Source: Yeosuana aromativorans (GTDB lineage Bacteria; Bacteroidota; Bacteroidia; Flavobacteriales; Flavobacteriaceae). Taken from it: 64,000 nucleotides of DNA. Positions 37,168 to 47,671 of the stretch are shown here, piece by piece. The stretch is taken from NCBI RefSeq assembly GCF_014646655.1, contig NZ_BMNR01000004.1, positions 248,001 to 312,000 of the forward strand, given 5' to 3'. The notes under the pieces are model-generated. The model was not told the origin of the DNA and ran no database searches. It was given only the letters and a program-made list of their open reading frames with translations. The position numbers and the translations under genes were made by a program. The first letter of the stretch is position 1, and every line of letters starts with the position of its first letter.

Positions 37168-37425
37168 TTACTTAGCTCTTTCAATTATTTCAACTAATCT
37201 CCAACATTTAGATTTACTTAAAGGTCTAGTTTCCATGATCTTTACGGTATCTCCAATGTTACAATCGTTTGTTTCGTCGTGTGCAACATATTTTTTTGTT
37301 TTTAACACGAACTTACCATACATAGGGTGTTTTACTTTTTTAACCTCAGCAACTACAATTGATTTTTGCATTTTGTTACTGGTAACAACTCCTATACGTT
37401 CTTTTCTTAAATTTCTTGTTTCCAT
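37168..37425 (-). CDS. rpsQ: Ribosomal protein S17
   Basis: This 85-residue primary-binding protein has the OB-fold segment [31 protein letters not shown] and the motif [32 protein letters not shown]. It binds the lower part of 16S rRNA. Length is normal. It lies 14 bases after rpmC. Confidence 0.98.
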   Translation of the reverse strand: METRNLRKERIGVVTSNKMQKSIVVAEVKKVKHPMYGKFVLKTKKYVAHDETNDCNIGDTVKIMETRPLSKSKCWRLVEIIERAK

Positions 37426-37439
37426 CTCTTATAGCAGAA

Positions 37440-37631
37440 TTATTGTAATTCTCTTTTAGTTAATTCTGTCGCAATTCTAGCTACAGTACGTCTTATGGTA
37501 CGTAACTGAATTGGATTTTCTAAAGGAGATATTGCATGAGCTAATTTTAGGTCAGAATAACTCTTTTTTGTCTCACTAAGTTTCTCTTGCAACTCAGCTA
37601 CAGATAATTCTTTAATTTCTGATTGTTTCAT
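37440..37631 (-). CDS. rpmC: Ribosomal protein L29
   Basis: The 63-residue alpha-helical protein starts MKQSEIKELSVAELQEKL and ends in the conserved helix RTIRRTVARIATELTKREL. It lies beside the exit tunnel and, with L23, is near the docking site for signal recognition particle and trigger factor. Thirteen bases separate it from rplP. Confidence 0.97.
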   Translation of the reverse strand: MKQSEIKELSVAELQEKLSETKKSYSDLKLAHAISPLENPIQLRTIRRTVARIATELTKRELQ

Positions 37632-37644
37632 AATATCAAATAAA

Positions 37645-38064
37645 TTATGCTTCGTAATCTCTAGCGATTATAAACTTAGTTTTAACAGGTAACTTTTGGG
37701 CTGCCAAACGTAACGCTTCTTTTGCGATCTCTAATGGCACTCCTCCTACTTCAAAAAGTACTCTACCTGGCTTTACAACGGCTACCCAATACTCAACGGC
37801 ACCTTTACCTTTACCCATACGTACCTCAAGAGGTTTTTTGGTGATTGGCTTATCTGGAAATATCTTGATCCAAATCTGGCCTTCCCTTTTCATGTAACGT
37901 GTAGCGGCAATACGTGCTGCTTCAATTTGACGCGATGTTAAAAACTCTGAGTCTAGTGATTTTATTCCAAAAGTTCCGTTTGAAAGTTGGTGTCCTCTTT
38001 GGGACAGACCTTTCATACGTCCTTTTTGCTGCTTACGAAATTTTGTTCTTTTAGGCTGTAACAT
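37645..38064 (-). CDS. rplP: Ribosomal protein L16
   Basis: This 139-residue protein starts [19 protein letters not shown] and includes [16 protein letters not shown]-type and [24 protein letters not shown] segments. It lies near the A-site tRNA elbow. Length is standard, and the gene sits 21 bases after rpsC. Confidence 0.98.
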   Translation of the reverse strand: MLQPKRTKFRKQQKGRMKGLSQRGHQLSNGTFGIKSLDSEFLTSRQIEAARIAATRYMKREGQIWIKIFPDKPITKKPLEVRMGKGKGAVEYWVAVVKPGRVLFEVGGVPLEIAKEALRLAAQKLPVKTKFIIARDYEA

Positions 38065-38085
38065 TTTTCTTTACTTTATAAAAAA

Positions 38086-38811
38086 TTACTTTCTACGACG
38101 TGGTTTAGAATTGTTTCCTCCACGCCCTGCGGCTGCACCTTTTCCTTGCTTTTTGGACAATCCAACAAGCGGAGAAAGTTCTCTTTTACCATATACTTCA
38201 CCCTTCATGATCCATACCTTAACACCCAATCTACCATAAGTAGTGTGTGCCTCAACTAAAGCATAATCAATGTCGGCTCTAAAGGTTGACAAAGGAATAC
38301 GGCCTTCTTTATAGTGTTCAGAACGTGCCATTTCAGCACCATTTAAACGACCACTGATTTGAACCTTAATTCCTTCAGCATTCATACGCATAGTAGCAGC
38401 GATAGCCATTTTTATTGCACGTCTGTATGAAATCCTGTTTTCAATTTGACGAGCAATACTTGATGCTACTAAAAACGCATCCAGTTCGGGTCTTTTAATT
38501 TCAAAGATGTTGATCTGAACCTCTTTTCCGGTAATTTTCTTAAGCTCTTCTTTTAACTTGTCTACCTCTTGACCGCCTTTACCAATAATGATACCTGGGC
38601 GAGCCGTAGTGATAGTAACGGTTACAAGTTTAAGTGTACGCTCAATAATTACTCTACTTACACTAGCTTTAGATAAACGTACGTGTACGTATTTTCTAAT
38701 TTTATCGTCTTCGGCAAGCTTATCTCCATAATCATTACCTCCGTACCAGTTAGATTCCCATCCTCTGATAATACCTAAGCGATTTCCGATTGGATTTGTT
38801 TTTTGTCCCAT
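38086..38811 (-). CDS. rpsC: Ribosomal protein S3
   Basis: The 241-residue protein has the N-terminal segment [21 protein letters not shown], the KH domain with GxxG loop ([16 protein letters not shown]) and a C-terminal domain ending in Gly/Lys/Arg-rich sequence. With S4 and S5 it forms the mRNA entry channel, which has helicase activity. It sits 9 bases after rplV. Confidence 0.98.
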   Translation of the reverse strand: MGQKTNPIGNRLGIIRGWESNWYGGNDYGDKLAEDDKIRKYVHVRLSKASVSRVIIERTLKLVTVTITTARPGIIIGKGGQEVDKLKEELKKITGKEVQINIFEIKRPELDAFLVASSIARQIENRISYRRAIKMAIAATMRMNAEGIKVQISGRLNGAEMARSEHYKEGRIPLSTFRADIDYALVEAHTTYGRLGVKVWIMKGEVYGKRELSPLVGLSKKQGKGAAAGRGGNNSKPRRRK

Positions 38812-38820
38812 ACTTCTATC

Positions 38821-39228
38821 TTAGCTTTGTGTGTTATTGTTAGCTCCAACAACCAATGTAACGTGGTTGGAACGTTTTCTAATTCTGTGAGCGCGACCTT
38901 GAGGTGCTGGACGTAACCTTTTTAACATGGCGCCCCCATCAACTCTAATCTCTTTTACTATTAATTCAGCCTCTTCAATATTTGCTTCTTCATTTTTAGA
39001 TTGCCAGTTTGCAATTGCAGACAATAACAATTTTTCTAATTTAGCTGAAGCTTCTTTTTGGTTGAATTTCAAAATACTAAGCGCTTTTTCTACGCGTTCA
39101 CCTCTTACCAAATCGGCTACTAAACGCATCTTTCTTGGTGATGTAGGACAATTATTAAGCTTAGCAAAAGCGATATGCTTTTTCTCTTCCTTAATAGCGT
39201 CTGCCATTTGTTTTTTACGACTTCCCAT
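38821..39228 (-). CDS. rplV: Ribosomal protein L22
   Basis: This 135-residue protein has the core [24 protein letters not shown] and the beta-hairpin [27 protein letters not shown] that lines the nascent peptide tunnel, where macrolide-resistance changes arise in other bacteria. A basic N-terminal extension of about 15 residues precedes the core. It lies 6 bases after rpsS. Confidence 0.97.
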   Translation of the reverse strand: MGSRKKQMADAIKEEKKHIAFAKLNNCPTSPRKMRLVADLVRGERVEKALSILKFNQKEASAKLEKLLLSAIANWQSKNEEANIEEAELIVKEIRVDGGAMLKRLRPAPQGRAHRIRKRSNHVTLVVGANNNTQS

Positions 39229-39234
39229 TGCTTA

Positions 39235-39513
39235 CTATTTTTTACCTTTGTTTTTAGCACCTGCGTGACCTCTAAATGATCGTGTTGGTGAAAATTCTCC
39301 TAATTTATGACCTACCATGTTTTCAGTTACATAAACTGGCACAAATTGACGGCCATTATGAACAGCTATGGTTTGACCAACAAAATCTGGAGTAATCATA
39401 CTGGCTCTTGACCAAGTTTTGATGACTGTTTTTTTGTTGGATTCAACATTCACAGCTACTTTTCTTTCTAATTTATAATGAACGTAAGGTCCTTTTTTTA
39501 ATGATCTTGCCAT
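39235..39513 (-). CDS. rpsS: Ribosomal protein S19
   Basis: The 92-residue head protein starts [19 protein letters not shown] and ends with [27 protein letters not shown]. It pairs with S13 near the P-site tRNA. It starts 3 bases after rplB. Confidence 0.98.
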   Translation of the reverse strand: MARSLKKGPYVHYKLERKVAVNVESNKKTVIKTWSRASMITPDFVGQTIAVHNGRQFVPVYVTENMVGHKLGEFSPTRSFRGHAGAKNKGKK

Positions 39514-39516
39514 GTC

Positions 39517-40341
39517 TTATTTCTTTCTACGTTCTACAATATATTTGTTTGTTGGATTCTTTTTAGAACGCGTTCTATAGCCTTTAGCAGGAATTCCTTT
39601 TCTTGAACGAGGATGCCCTCCTGAAGCACGTCCTTCACCACCACCCATTGGGTGATCTACAGGGTTCATTACAACTGGTCTTGTTCTTGGTCTTCTTCCT
39701 AACCATCTTGTTCTACCAGCTTTTCCTGAAACCAACAATTGATGATCTGAGTTTGACACTACTCCTATGGTAGCCAAACAATTTACTAGCACCAATCGGG
39801 TTTCACCTGAAGGTAATTTGATGGTTGCAAATTTTCCGTCACGCGCCATTAATTGTGCAAATGCACCGGCACTACGCGCCATAACAGCACCTTGACCTGG
39901 TCTTAACTCTACACAAGAAATAATGGTTCCCAAAGGAATTTGGCTTAATGGCATAGCGTTCCCAATTTCTGGAGCAGCGCTTTCACCTGATACAACCGTT
40001 TGACCTACTTGCAATCCATTTTGTGCAATGATGTATCGTTTTTCGCCATCTTGATAGTTCAACAAAGCGATAAAAGCTGTTCTGTTTGGATCGTACTCGA
40101 TAGATTTAACTTCAGCAGGGATTCCTGCTTTGTTTCTTTTGAAATCTATGATACGATACTTCTTTTTATGACCACCACCTATGTAGCGCATGGTCATTTT
40201 TCCTTGACTGTTTCTACCACCAGACTTTTTGTTCGGAGCTAATAAACTTTTCTCCGGCTTATCAGTAGTAATGGCGTCAAATCCATTAACTACTCTAAAT
40301 CGCTGTCCTGGTGTGATTGGTTTTAATTTTCTTACTGACAT
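39517..40341 (-). CDS. rplB: Ribosomal protein L2
   Basis: The 274-residue protein is essential for subunit joining and peptidyl transfer. The SH3-like part shows [17 protein letters not shown] and [13 protein letters not shown]; the C-terminal signature [22 protein letters not shown] includes the conserved His. Length is usual. It lies 10 bases after rplW. Confidence 0.99.
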   Translation of the reverse strand: MSVRKLKPITPGQRFRVVNGFDAITTDKPEKSLLAPNKKSGGRNSQGKMTMRYIGGGHKKKYRIIDFKRNKAGIPAEVKSIEYDPNRTAFIALLNYQDGEKRYIIAQNGLQVGQTVVSGESAAPEIGNAMPLSQIPLGTIISCVELRPGQGAVMARSAGAFAQLMARDGKFATIKLPSGETRLVLVNCLATIGVVSNSDHQLLVSGKAGRTRWLGRRPRTRPVVMNPVDHPMGGGEGRASGGHPRSRKGIPAKGYRTRSKKNPTNKYIVERRKK

Positions 40342-40351
40342 TAGTCTTTAA

Positions 40352-40642
40352 TTACATGTTACTGTATAAATCAATCATTTCACCTTCCGCCAGTTGTACA
40401 ATTGCTTTTTTAACAGCATTTGTTTTACCATGTTGAATACCTGTTTTTGTGTAACGGGTTCTTCTATCTGGACGGACATTTATAGTACGAACTTTTTCAA
40501 CAGAAACACCATAAGCAGCTTCTACCGCTTTTTTAATTTCCACCTTGTTCGCCTTTGTATTCACAGCAAACGTGTAGCAGTTTCTTAACTCGCTAGCAGC
40601 AGTTGCTTTTTCTGTGATTATCGGTTTAATTAAGATATTCAT
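40352..40642 (-). CDS. rplW: Ribosomal protein L23
   Basis: This 96-residue tunnel-exit protein starts NILIKPIITEKATAASELRNCYTF and contains VRTINVRPDRRTRYTKTG. It is the docking site for trigger factor and SRP. It lies 7 bases after rplD. Confidence 0.98.
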   Translation of the reverse strand: MNILIKPIITEKATAASELRNCYTFAVNTKANKVEIKKAVEAAYGVSVEKVRTINVRPDRRTRYTKTGIQHGKTNAVKKAIVQLAEGEMIDLYSNM

Positions 40643-40649
40643 CTGTTTC

Positions 40650-41279
40650 TTATTTACTTAAATTCGATTCAATTCCTTCTAAAGAGCTCTCTAAAAGCAC
40701 GATTTGATTTGCATTTAAAATCTTGTAAGTGCTTAATTCTGAATTAGTTATAACTTCAGACCCTTTTAAATTGCGTGACGACAAATATACATTATTATTT
40801 GACGCTCCCAACACAAAGAGAGATTTTTTGTTTTCTAGGTTTAAAGCCTTTAAAACCGCTGTGAAATTTTTGGTTTTTGGAGCATCAAAATTGAAGTCTT
40901 CCAACACAACGATTGAGTTTTCACCGGCTTTAATACTCAAGGCCGATTTACGTGCTAAACGCTTTAAACTTTTATTAAGTTTGAAACTGTAATTTCTAGG
41001 TCTTGGACCGAACATACGACCACCACCTTTAAATACTCCAGACTTAATACTACCTGCTCTTGCAGTACCAGTTCCTTTTTGCTTTTTAATCTTACGTGTA
41101 CTTCCGGCAATCTCAGCTCTCTCCTTTGATTTGTGAGTTCCTTGTCTTTGGTTTGCCAAATATTGTTTAACATCCAAATATACAGCGTGATTATTAGGCT
41201 CAATAGCAAACACATCTTTAGAAAGGTCTGCCTTTCTACCTGTGTCTTTTCCGTTTATATCTAAAACTGCTACTTTCAT
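40650..41279 (-). CDS. rplD: Ribosomal protein L4
   Basis: The 209-residue protein has the tunnel loop with [31 protein letters not shown]. In E. coli L4 represses the S10 operon through a leader hairpin and also stimulates termination there. Its start codon overlaps the rplC stop by one base (41279), implying coupled translation. Any feedback site here could lie in the rpsJ-rplC spacer. Confidence 0.98.
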   Translation of the reverse strand: MKVAVLDINGKDTGRKADLSKDVFAIEPNNHAVYLDVKQYLANQRQGTHKSKERAEIAGSTRKIKKQKGTGTARAGSIKSGVFKGGGRMFGPRPRNYSFKLNKSLKRLARKSALSIKAGENSIVVLEDFNFDAPKTKNFTAVLKALNLENKKSLFVLGASNNNVYLSSRNLKGSEVITNSELSTYKILNANQIVLLESSLEGIESNLSK

Positions 41280-41896
41280 TATTTTCTAATAATTACATAA
41301 GCGTTTTTGTGTCCTGGCACACAGCCTTTCACTACAAGTAAGTTCTTTTCAGCAACTACTTTTAAAACTCTTAAATTTTCAACTTTCACTTTTTCTCCAC
41401 CCATTCTACCGGCCATTTTCATGCCTTTGAATACTCTTGCAGGATATGAAGCTGCTCCAATAGAACCTGGCGCTCTTAAACGGTTATGCTGACCGTGGGT
41501 AGCTTGACCTACACCACCAAATCCATGGCGCTTTACAACACCTTGATAACCTTTTCCTTTTGAAATTCCTGACACATCAACAAACTCACCTTCTGTAAAG
41601 TGCTCTACTGTGATGGCATCACCTAATTTGTACTCCTCCTCAAAACCTTTGAATTCTACGATTTTGCGTTTTACAGAAGTTCCTGCTTTTTTAGCGTGAC
41701 CTAGATCAGCTTTAGTAGCACTTTTTTCTGTCGCGTCATCGAAACCAAGTTGAACGGCTTTATAACCATCAACTTCTTCGGTTCTGACTTGGGTAACGAT
41801 ACATGGACCTGCTTCTATAACTGTACATGGAATGTTCTTTCCATTTTCGTCAAAGATGCTGGTCATACCGATTTTTTTTCCAATTAACCCAGACAT
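41279..41896 (-). CDS. rplC: Ribosomal protein L3
   Basis: This 205-residue protein starts [19 protein letters not shown] and holds the signature [24 protein letters not shown], whose loop reaches the peptidyl transferase centre. It is preceded by an unusual 141-base spacer with hairpins after rpsJ. Confidence 0.98.
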   Translation of the reverse strand: MSGLIGKKIGMTSIFDENGKNIPCTVIEAGPCIVTQVRTEEVDGYKAVQLGFDDATEKSATKADLGHAKKAGTSVKRKIVEFKGFEEEYKLGDAITVEHFTEGEFVDVSGISKGKGYQGVVKRHGFGGVGQATHGQHNRLRAPGSIGAASYPARVFKGMKMAGRMGGEKVKVENLRVLKVVAEKNLLVVKGCVPGHKNAYVIIRK

Positions 41897-41926
41897 AATT
41901 ATTTATTTAATTTATTACTTACTTAT

Positions 41927-41962
41927 TTAAAAAATTTCAGGGTCGAAATACGTTCAACCCTG
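41927..41962 (-). terminator. Terminator-like hairpin between rpsJ and rplC
   Basis: On the transcript strand CAGGGTTGAA pairs with TTTCGACCCTG over 10 bp (one G-U), followed by a T-rich run just before rplC. It looks like an intrinsic terminator inside the S10 operon. It would reduce or regulate transcription of downstream genes. Confidence 0.55.
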
Positions 41963-42012
41963 AATGTATTTTTACCGTTTTTCCCGCGACCACATCGGTG
42001 GGACATGTTATT

Positions 42013-42034
42013 TTCCTGACTTTGCAGGAATGAC
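42013..42034. repeat. Degenerate REP-like hairpin in the rpsJ-rplC spacer
   Basis: TTCCTG (42013-42018) and CAGGAA (42025-42030) followed by TGAC give the TCCTGC-CAGGAATGAC pattern also seen at 59915-59934. It is one of three members of loosely related repeat types in the window. Confidence 0.45.
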
Positions 42035-42037
42035 AAA

Positions 42038-42343
42038 CTATACTTTTATCTCAACTTCAACACCACTTGGCAACTCAAGTTTCATCAAGGCATCAATGGT
42101 TTTTGATGATGAACTATAGATATCAAGTAAACGCTTGTAAGAGCTTAATTGAAACTGTTCTCTTGATTTCTTGTTTACGTGCGGTGAACGCAACACAGTG
42201 AAAATTTTCTTGTGTGTTGGTAATGGAATTGGCCCAGTTACAACAGCACCTGTACTTTTTACTGTTTTTACAATCTTATCTGCAGACTTGTCTACTAAGT
42301 TGTGATCGTAAGACTTTAATTTTATTCTGATTTTTTGACTCAT
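42038..42343 (-). CDS. rpsJ: Ribosomal protein S10 (NusE)
   Basis: This 101-residue protein starts [25 protein letters not shown] and contains the signature [25 protein letters not shown]. As NusE it also links transcription and translation through NusB and NusG. It lies 12 bases after fusA, so the str and S10 clusters are joined here with no EF-Tu gene between. Confidence 0.98.
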   Translation of the reverse strand: MSQKIRIKLKSYDHNLVDKSADKIVKTVKSTGAVVTGPIPLPTHKKIFTVLRSPHVNKKSREQFQLSSYKRLLDIYSSSSKTIDALMKLELPSGVEVEIKV

Positions 42344-42355
42344 TTTCTTGACTGT

Positions 42356-44482
42356 TTAAGATTGTACACCTTTAGCTTCTTTGATAACTTCTTCAGAAAT
42401 ATTTGAAGGTGTCTCAGCATAATGTGAAAATTCCATTGTTGATGTTGCACGTCCTGAAGACAATGTTCTTAATGTGGTTACATAACCAAACATTTCAGAT
42501 AAAGGCACTTCTGCTTTGATTACTTTGGCACCTGCTCTGTCTCCCATGTCATTTACTTGACCACGACGACGGTTTAAATCTCCTACAATATCACCCATAT
42601 TCTCTTCAGGTGTAATCACCTCAAGTTTCATGATAGGCTCAAGTATAACGGCTCCAGCTTGTTTAGCAACTGCTTTGAATCCTAATTTTGCTGCCAATTC
42701 AAATGATAGTGCATCCGAATCCACTGCGTGGAACGATCCATCTACAAGTGTTACTTTCATGGCATCTACCTCAAAACCTGCCAAAGGACCATTAGCCATA
42801 GCTTGTTTGAATCCTTTTTCAACTGAAGGTATATATTCTTTAGGAACGTTACCTCCTTTGATTTCGTTAACAAACTCCAATCCTACTTTTCCTTCTTCTG
42901 CTGGCTCCAACTTAAATACAATATCAGCAAACTTACCACGTCCACCAGATTGCTTTTTGTAAACTTCTCTGTGATTTGCAGCTTTTGTAATGGCTTCTTT
43001 GTACTCAACTTGTGGTTTACCTTGGTTGACTTCAACCTTAAACTCACGTCTTAAACGATCCACAATGATATCCAAATGAAGCTCACCCATACCAGATATA
43101 ATGGTTTGGCCACTTGCCTCATCAGTACGCACTTGGAACGTTGGATCTTCTTCAGCCAATTTAGATAAAGCCATTCCTAACTTATCCACATCAGCCTTGG
43201 TTTTAGGCTCGATAGCAATACCAATTACCGGATCAGGGAAGTTCATACTTTCTAAAATGATAGGATGTTTCTCTGATGTTAAGGTATCACCTGTTTTAAT
43301 ATCTTTAAATCCTACAGCTGCTCCAATATCTCCCGCTTCAATAAAATCAATAGCATTTTGCTTATTGGCATGCATTTGATAGATACGTGAAATACGTTCT
43401 TTGTTGCCTGAACGATTGTTCAATATATAAGAACCAGCATCCAATCTACCAGAATAGGCTCTAAAGAATGCTAAACGACCAACAAATGGATCGGTAGCAA
43501 TCTTAAATGCCAAAGCCGCGAAAGGTTCTTTAACATCTGGTCTACGAAGCTCTTCTTTTTCAGTATCAGGATTGATACCTTTAATTCCTTCTTTATCAAT
43601 TGGTGAAGGCAAGTAGCGACAAACCGCATCCAATAAAAATTGAACACCTTTGTTTTTAAAGGCCGAACCACAAATCATAGGTATGATTGACATATCCATA
43701 ACGGCAGCTCTTAAAGCAGCATGCACTTCGTCTTCTGTTATAGAATCTTCATCTTCCATGAATTTCTCCAAAAGATTTTCATCGTAAGCAGCTACTTCTT
43801 CAATCAATAAAGCTCTGTATTTTTTTGCTTCTTCTTTAAGATCCTCAGGAATATCAATCACATCAAACGTAGCTCCTTGTGTTTCATCATGCCACACAAT
43901 AGCTCTGTTTTTCACCAAGTCAATGATTCCTTTGAAATCAATTTCGTCACCAATTGGAAGAACGATAGGCACTGCATTAGAACCTAACATTTCTTTAACT
44001 TGTCTGTTAACCATCATGAAGTCTGCTCCTTGACGGTCCATTTTGTTAACAAAACCAATTCTTGGCACTTTATAGTTATCAGCTAGCCTCCAGTTAGTTT
44101 CAGATTGTGGTTCAACACCATCAACCGCACTAAACAAAAAGACCAACCCATCCAATACACGCAATGAACGGTTTACTTCAACCGTAAAATCCACGTGGCC
44201 AGGAGTGTCAATAATATTAAAGTGATAACTTTTTGATTCATCAGTTGGTAAGCCATCAACTCTAGGGAACACCCATTCACAAGTTGTTGCAGCAGAGGTA
44301 ATAGTAATACCACGCTCTTGCTCTTGTTCCATCCAGTCCATAGTGGCTGCACCATCATGAACCTCACCTATTTTATGGGATACTCCTGTATAATAAAGTA
44401 CACGCTCAGTTGTTGTTGTTTTACCAGCATCAATATGAGCAGCAATACCTATGTTTCTTGTATATTTTAAATCTCTTGCCAT
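42356..44482 (-). CDS. fusA: Elongation factor G
   Basis: The 708-residue GTPase drives translocation. GTP-binding motifs are [13 protein letters not shown] (G1), DTPGHVDF (G3) and NKMDRQGAD (G4). The later domains show [14 protein letters not shown] and the C-terminal [21 protein letters not shown]. All five EF-G domains are represented at full length. It is encoded in the str arrangement, 6 bases after rpsG. Confidence 0.98.
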   Translation of the reverse strand: MARDLKYTRNIGIAAHIDAGKTTTTERVLYYTGVSHKIGEVHDGAATMDWMEQEQERGITITSAATTCEWVFPRVDGLPTDESKSYHFNIIDTPGHVDFTVEVNRSLRVLDGLVFLFSAVDGVEPQSETNWRLADNYKVPRIGFVNKMDRQGADFMMVNRQVKEMLGSNAVPIVLPIGDEIDFKGIIDLVKNRAIVWHDETQGATFDVIDIPEDLKEEAKKYRALLIEEVAAYDENLLEKFMEDEDSITEDEVHAALRAAVMDMSIIPMICGSAFKNKGVQFLLDAVCRYLPSPIDKEGIKGINPDTEKEELRRPDVKEPFAALAFKIATDPFVGRLAFFRAYSGRLDAGSYILNNRSGNKERISRIYQMHANKQNAIDFIEAGDIGAAVGFKDIKTGDTLTSEKHPIILESMNFPDPVIGIAIEPKTKADVDKLGMALSKLAEEDPTFQVRTDEASGQTIISGMGELHLDIIVDRLRREFKVEVNQGKPQVEYKEAITKAANHREVYKKQSGGRGKFADIVFKLEPAEEGKVGLEFVNEIKGGNVPKEYIPSVEKGFKQAMANGPLAGFEVDAMKVTLVDGSFHAVDSDALSFELAAKLGFKAVAKQAGAVILEPIMKLEVITPEENMGDIVGDLNRRRGQVNDMGDRAGAKVIKAEVPLSEMFGYVTTLRTLSSGRATSTMEFSHYAETPSNISEEVIKEAKGVQS

Positions 44483-44488
44483 TTCTTA

Positions 44489-44965
44489 TTAAAATCTAAA
44501 GTGAGAGAATGCTTTATTCGCCTCTGCCATTTTATGAGTGTCAACTCGTTTTTTAACCGCTGCTCCTTCTTCTTTAGCTGCTGCCAAAATTTCTGAAGCT
44601 AAACGTTGTGACATTGATTTTTCGTTTCTTTTACGTGAATAGTTTATCAACCATTTCATGGCTGTTGAAACTTTACGGTCTGGACGAATTTGCATTGGTA
44701 TTTGAAAGGTTGCACCTCCAACTCTACGGCTACGTACTTCTACGTGAGGCATAACGTTTGATAAGGCATCTTTCCAAACTTCAAGAGCTGTTTTTTCTTC
44801 ATCCGTTTTTTTGGTTTCTACGATATCCATGGCATCATAGAACACTTTAAAAGCTACAGACTTTTTACCGTCCCACATCATCATGTTAACAAAACGTGTT
44901 ACTAACTGATCGTTAAATCGTGGATCTGGCAAAAGCGGTCTTTTTTTCGCTTGTCTTTTTCTCAT
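44489..44965 (-). CDS. rpsG: Ribosomal protein S7
   Basis: This 158-residue protein initiates assembly of the small-subunit head. Conserved parts are [39 protein letters not shown] and NKAFSHFRF. In E. coli S7 represses the str operon. It lies 22 bases after rpsL. Confidence 0.98.
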   Translation of the reverse strand: MRKRQAKKRPLLPDPRFNDQLVTRFVNMMMWDGKKSVAFKVFYDAMDIVETKKTDEEKTALEVWKDALSNVMPHVEVRSRRVGGATFQIPMQIRPDRKVSTAMKWLINYSRKRNEKSMSQRLASEILAAAKEEGAAVKKRVDTHKMAEANKAFSHFRF

Positions 44966-44987
44966 GTCTTCTTCTTAAAAGTTTAAA

Positions 44988-45362
44988 TTACTTTTTTGGG
45001 CGTTTTGCACCGTACTTAGATCTACGTTGTGTTCTACCTGCAACACCTGCGGTGTCTAAGGCACCACGAACGATGTGATATCTAACTCCTGGCAAATCTT
45101 TTACCCTTCCACCTCTAACCAATACTATCGAGTGCTCTTGTAGATTGTGTCCTTCTCCTGGAATGTAGGCGTTTACCTCGTTACCATTGGTCAACCTTAC
45201 CCTTGCAACTTTACGCATTGCTGAGTTTGGTTTCTTTGGTGTTGTAGTGTAAACACGCGTACATACTCCACGTCTTTGAGGACAAGAATCTAAAGCAGCC
45301 GATTTACTCTTCTTGGTTATTTTGGCTCTTCCTGTTCTTACTAATTGTGAAATTGTTGGCAT
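44988..45362 (-). CDS. rpsL: Ribosomal protein S12
   Basis: The 124-residue decoding-centre protein starts [15 protein letters not shown] and has [21 protein letters not shown] and the streptomycin-region [29 protein letters not shown]. Lys in TTPKKPNS and PGVRYH is the wild-type form for streptomycin sensitivity. It is the first gene of the ribosomal cluster, 24 bases behind a 5' hairpin. Confidence 0.98.
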   Translation of the reverse strand: MPTISQLVRTGRAKITKKSKSAALDSCPQRRGVCTRVYTTTPKKPNSAMRKVARVRLTNGNEVNAYIPGEGHNLQEHSIVLVRGGRVKDLPGVRYHIVRGALDTAGVAGRTQRRSKYGAKRPKK

Positions 45363-45386
45363 ATATCTTATATGTTTTTTAAAATA

Positions 45387-45435
45387 CCTCTTCTAAGAGG
45401 GCTGCAAATGTAGAAATAAAAAAGTATTTTTCAAA
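45387..45435 (-). promoter_or_regulatory. Promoter and 5' hairpin of the ribosomal protein cluster
   Basis: On the minus strand TTTG (45435-45432) is followed after exactly 19 bp by TACATTTG (45412-45405), a full match to the Bacteroidetes promoter consensus. The transcript would start near 45398. A hairpin (CCTCTT with AAGAGG, 45387-45400) lies at the very 5' end, 24 bases before the rpsL ATG. This is the strongest promoter match in the window. The remaining bases to 45670 are AT-rich and contain the region upstream of the divergent Omp85 gene, with no other clear signal. Confidence 0.75.
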
Positions 45436-45670
45436 CCCTAATAGATTAATTTTCACAACATAGACAATATTTTTTTAGGGGTATTGTGTAATCACTAAAT
45501 TTACCCTAGCGTTTATGCTGCTTATTCCATAGTATATTAAGGATTTTGACCAATATTATTTAAGATATAATTCCAGTAATTTCAACAGAATTTAAAAATT
45601 ACTTTATCCTCTATATTATAAGCCATGTTTTTCCGTTAGTTTTACAACTGAATAATCTTGGTTTTTAGTT

Positions 45671-47365
45671 GTGCAGAAAACAAAAATTTTACTTTATATT
45701 ATTGTAGGTGTTTTTTTTACACCACAGTCATGGTGTCAAAACTTACACCTTCAAGTGACGGGCAACAACAAACAAGAAAGCAAGGTAATTGACTCGTTGG
45801 ATTATTTGAAAACGCACAAGGATTATGGTTCAGTAATCTCTGAAATAGATACCATTCAAAAAAAGCTTTTAAAAATTGGTTACTTTGAGAACCAACAGAA
45901 CACAATTAAAATCAATGACTCAACATATCAGGCTGAATTCCATCTTAAAAATAGGTACAAAAAAATATACATATATTATGACAAGAATTTAGTTTCTCCA
46001 TCAGTGATTAAAATGATCTCAAAACAAGTGTTTGATGTGTATTTTATTTTGCCAATTGAATCTGTTGAAACTGCCTTGAATTTCATAAACTCTAAACAAA
46101 CGGAAAAAGGCCTTCCGTTTTCAAAATTAAAACTTTCAAATATCAATATAAAAGATGCTGACACTTTAACGGCCGATTTAATGATTGATGATTATGAGAA
46201 TAAAAGAATCATTAATGCCATTCTAATTAAAAGATATGAGAAATTTCCAAAATCCTATCTAAAATATTATTTAAAAATTAAACCCAACCAATTATTTGAT
46301 TTGAGCACTTTGCAAAGAAAAACAGAACAACTGAATAACTTGCGGTTCGCAAACCAAATAAAAGCGCCAGAAGTGTTGTTCACCAAAGATTCTACTACCT
46401 TATATATATATGTTGAAAAAACCAAGAGCAACACATTTGATGGTTTTTTAGGTTTTGGCACCAACGAACAAACTAACAAAATAGATTTCAATGGGTATTT
46501 AAATTTAAATCTTGTTAACAACTTAAATTACGGAGAAGCATTTGGTCTACAATATAAGAGCACCCAAAACCAGCAAAATCGGTTTGAAGCCCATGTAATG
46601 CTCCCATATCTTTTCAAAACACCAATTGGTGTTGATTGTCAACTTCATATTTTCAAACAAGATTCAACCTTTACAACCGTTGACCAGGTAGCCAAACTGC
46701 ATTATCAAATAGACTCAAGGAACAAAGTTTTTATGGGTATAAAAAGCACGCAATCCAGCAATCTTCTTAATAACACATCAAATACTGGCATTTCAGATTA
46801 CAATTCAAACTTTACAACCTTTGGTTATGAATTCACAAAAGCACAACCTTATAATTTGCTTTTTCCAATAAAAACAAATATTTATGCTGAATCTGGATTT
46901 GGCAAAAGAAGGCACACAGATACTTCAGAAAAACAAACAATACTAAATTTTGATGCTTTTAAAATAATAAATCTGAACGCAAAAAATAGTCTTTATTTTA
47001 GATTGAATGGTAATAGCCTTGTCTCAAATACATATTTTGAAAACGAACTGTCACGCTTTGGAGGCATCAACTCCATACGTGGTTTTGAAGAGAATAGCTT
47101 ACTGGCAACCTCTTATGCATTGATAAATACGGAGTACAGATTACAACTAAACAACACCTTATATATACATACCATAACGGACATGACATTACTGGAGAAC
47201 AAAATAACCAAAACTAACGAAAAACTGTATGGCTTTGGGTTTGGGCTTGGGCTTCTCTCGAAAGCTGGTTTGTTCAAATTAAATTATGCTGCTGGTAAAA
47301 GTGATAACCAAAAATTCAAATTCTCAAATTCAAAGGTGCACTTAAGTTTAATTGCTAATTTTTAG
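45671..47365 (+). CDS. Omp85-superfamily outer-membrane protein
   Basis: The 564-residue protein starts at GTG 45671, has a signal peptide (ending SWCQ) and POTRA-like alpha/beta stretches to about residue 240. The beta-rich C-terminal half contains RFGGINSIRGFEENS, in which IRGF corresponds to the conserved (V/I)RG(F/Y) of the inward loop of Omp85/TpsB barrels, and ends in aromatic Phe (LIANF). It is shorter than BamA, which suggests a transport or assembly role distinct from general outer-membrane protein insertion. It is not clearly in an operon; the next gene has its own promoter. Confidence 0.75.
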   Translation: MQKTKILLYIIVGVFFTPQSWCQNLHLQVTGNNKQESKVIDSLDYLKTHKDYGSVISEIDTIQKKLLKIGYFENQQNTIKINDSTYQAEFHLKNRYKKIYIYYDKNLVSPSVIKMISKQVFDVYFILPIESVETALNFINSKQTEKGLPFSKLKLSNINIKDADTLTADLMIDDYENKRIINAILIKRYEKFPKSYLKYYLKIKPNQLFDLSTLQRKTEQLNNLRFANQIKAPEVLFTKDSTTLYIYVEKTKSNTFDGFLGFGTNEQTNKIDFNGYLNLNLVNNLNYGEAFGLQYKSTQNQQNRFEAHVMLPYLFKTPIGVDCQLHIFKQDSTFTTVDQVAKLHYQIDSRNKVFMGIKSTQSSNLLNNTSNTGISDYNSNFTTFGYEFTKAQPYNLLFPIKTNIYAESGFGKRRHTDTSEKQTILNFDAFKIINLNAKNSLYFRLNGNSLVSNTYFENELSRFGGINSIRGFEENSLLATSYALINTEYRLQLNNTLYIHTITDMTLLENKITKTNEKLYGFGFGLGLLSKAGLFKLNYAAGKSDNQKFKFSNSKVHLSLIANF

Positions 47366-47423
47366 GTATTCACTTTTTTAAATTCATGATTTTTGTTAAA
47401 AAAATTAAGTTTTTGAACTGATT

Positions 47424-47671
47424 TATTGTTTTATTAACTTTTTATTATGATTTTTGAATTGACTAATTCAAATAATTATAAAATGAAAACAAAGTTTAGT
47501 GGAATTCTAACGCTATTACTAGCGTTTGTTGTGCAGTTAACTTTCGCACAAGAAAAGACTATTTCGGGTACTGTATCAGACGCCTCTGGTTTACCGCTTC
47601 CTGGAGCTACAGTCTTAATTAAAGGTACCACGACTGGTACTTCAACAGATTTTGATGGTAAATATTCAATC
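47424..47671 (+). repeat. Duplicated 5' module of susC paralogues, copy 1
   Basis: The stretch from the promoter through codon 63 of the first susC is almost identical to 53395-53643. The 60 or so bases before the ATG differ by one substitution and one insertion, and residues 1-63 differ at two positions only (12 and 46). The coding regions beyond diverge strongly. Confidence 0.85.
47426..47456 (+). promoter_or_regulatory. Promoter of the first SusC/SusD locus
   Basis: TTG (47426-47428), 20 bp, then GATTTTTG (47449-47456), one base off TAnnTTTG. The same arrangement occurs before the second susC, which supports function. Confidence 0.5.

Noticed and set aside
47447-47482. Upstream start for the first susC
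   Set aside because: It would place twelve polar residues before the signal peptide; the paralogue has no matching ATG at that place, and both have the ATG at the signal peptide start.
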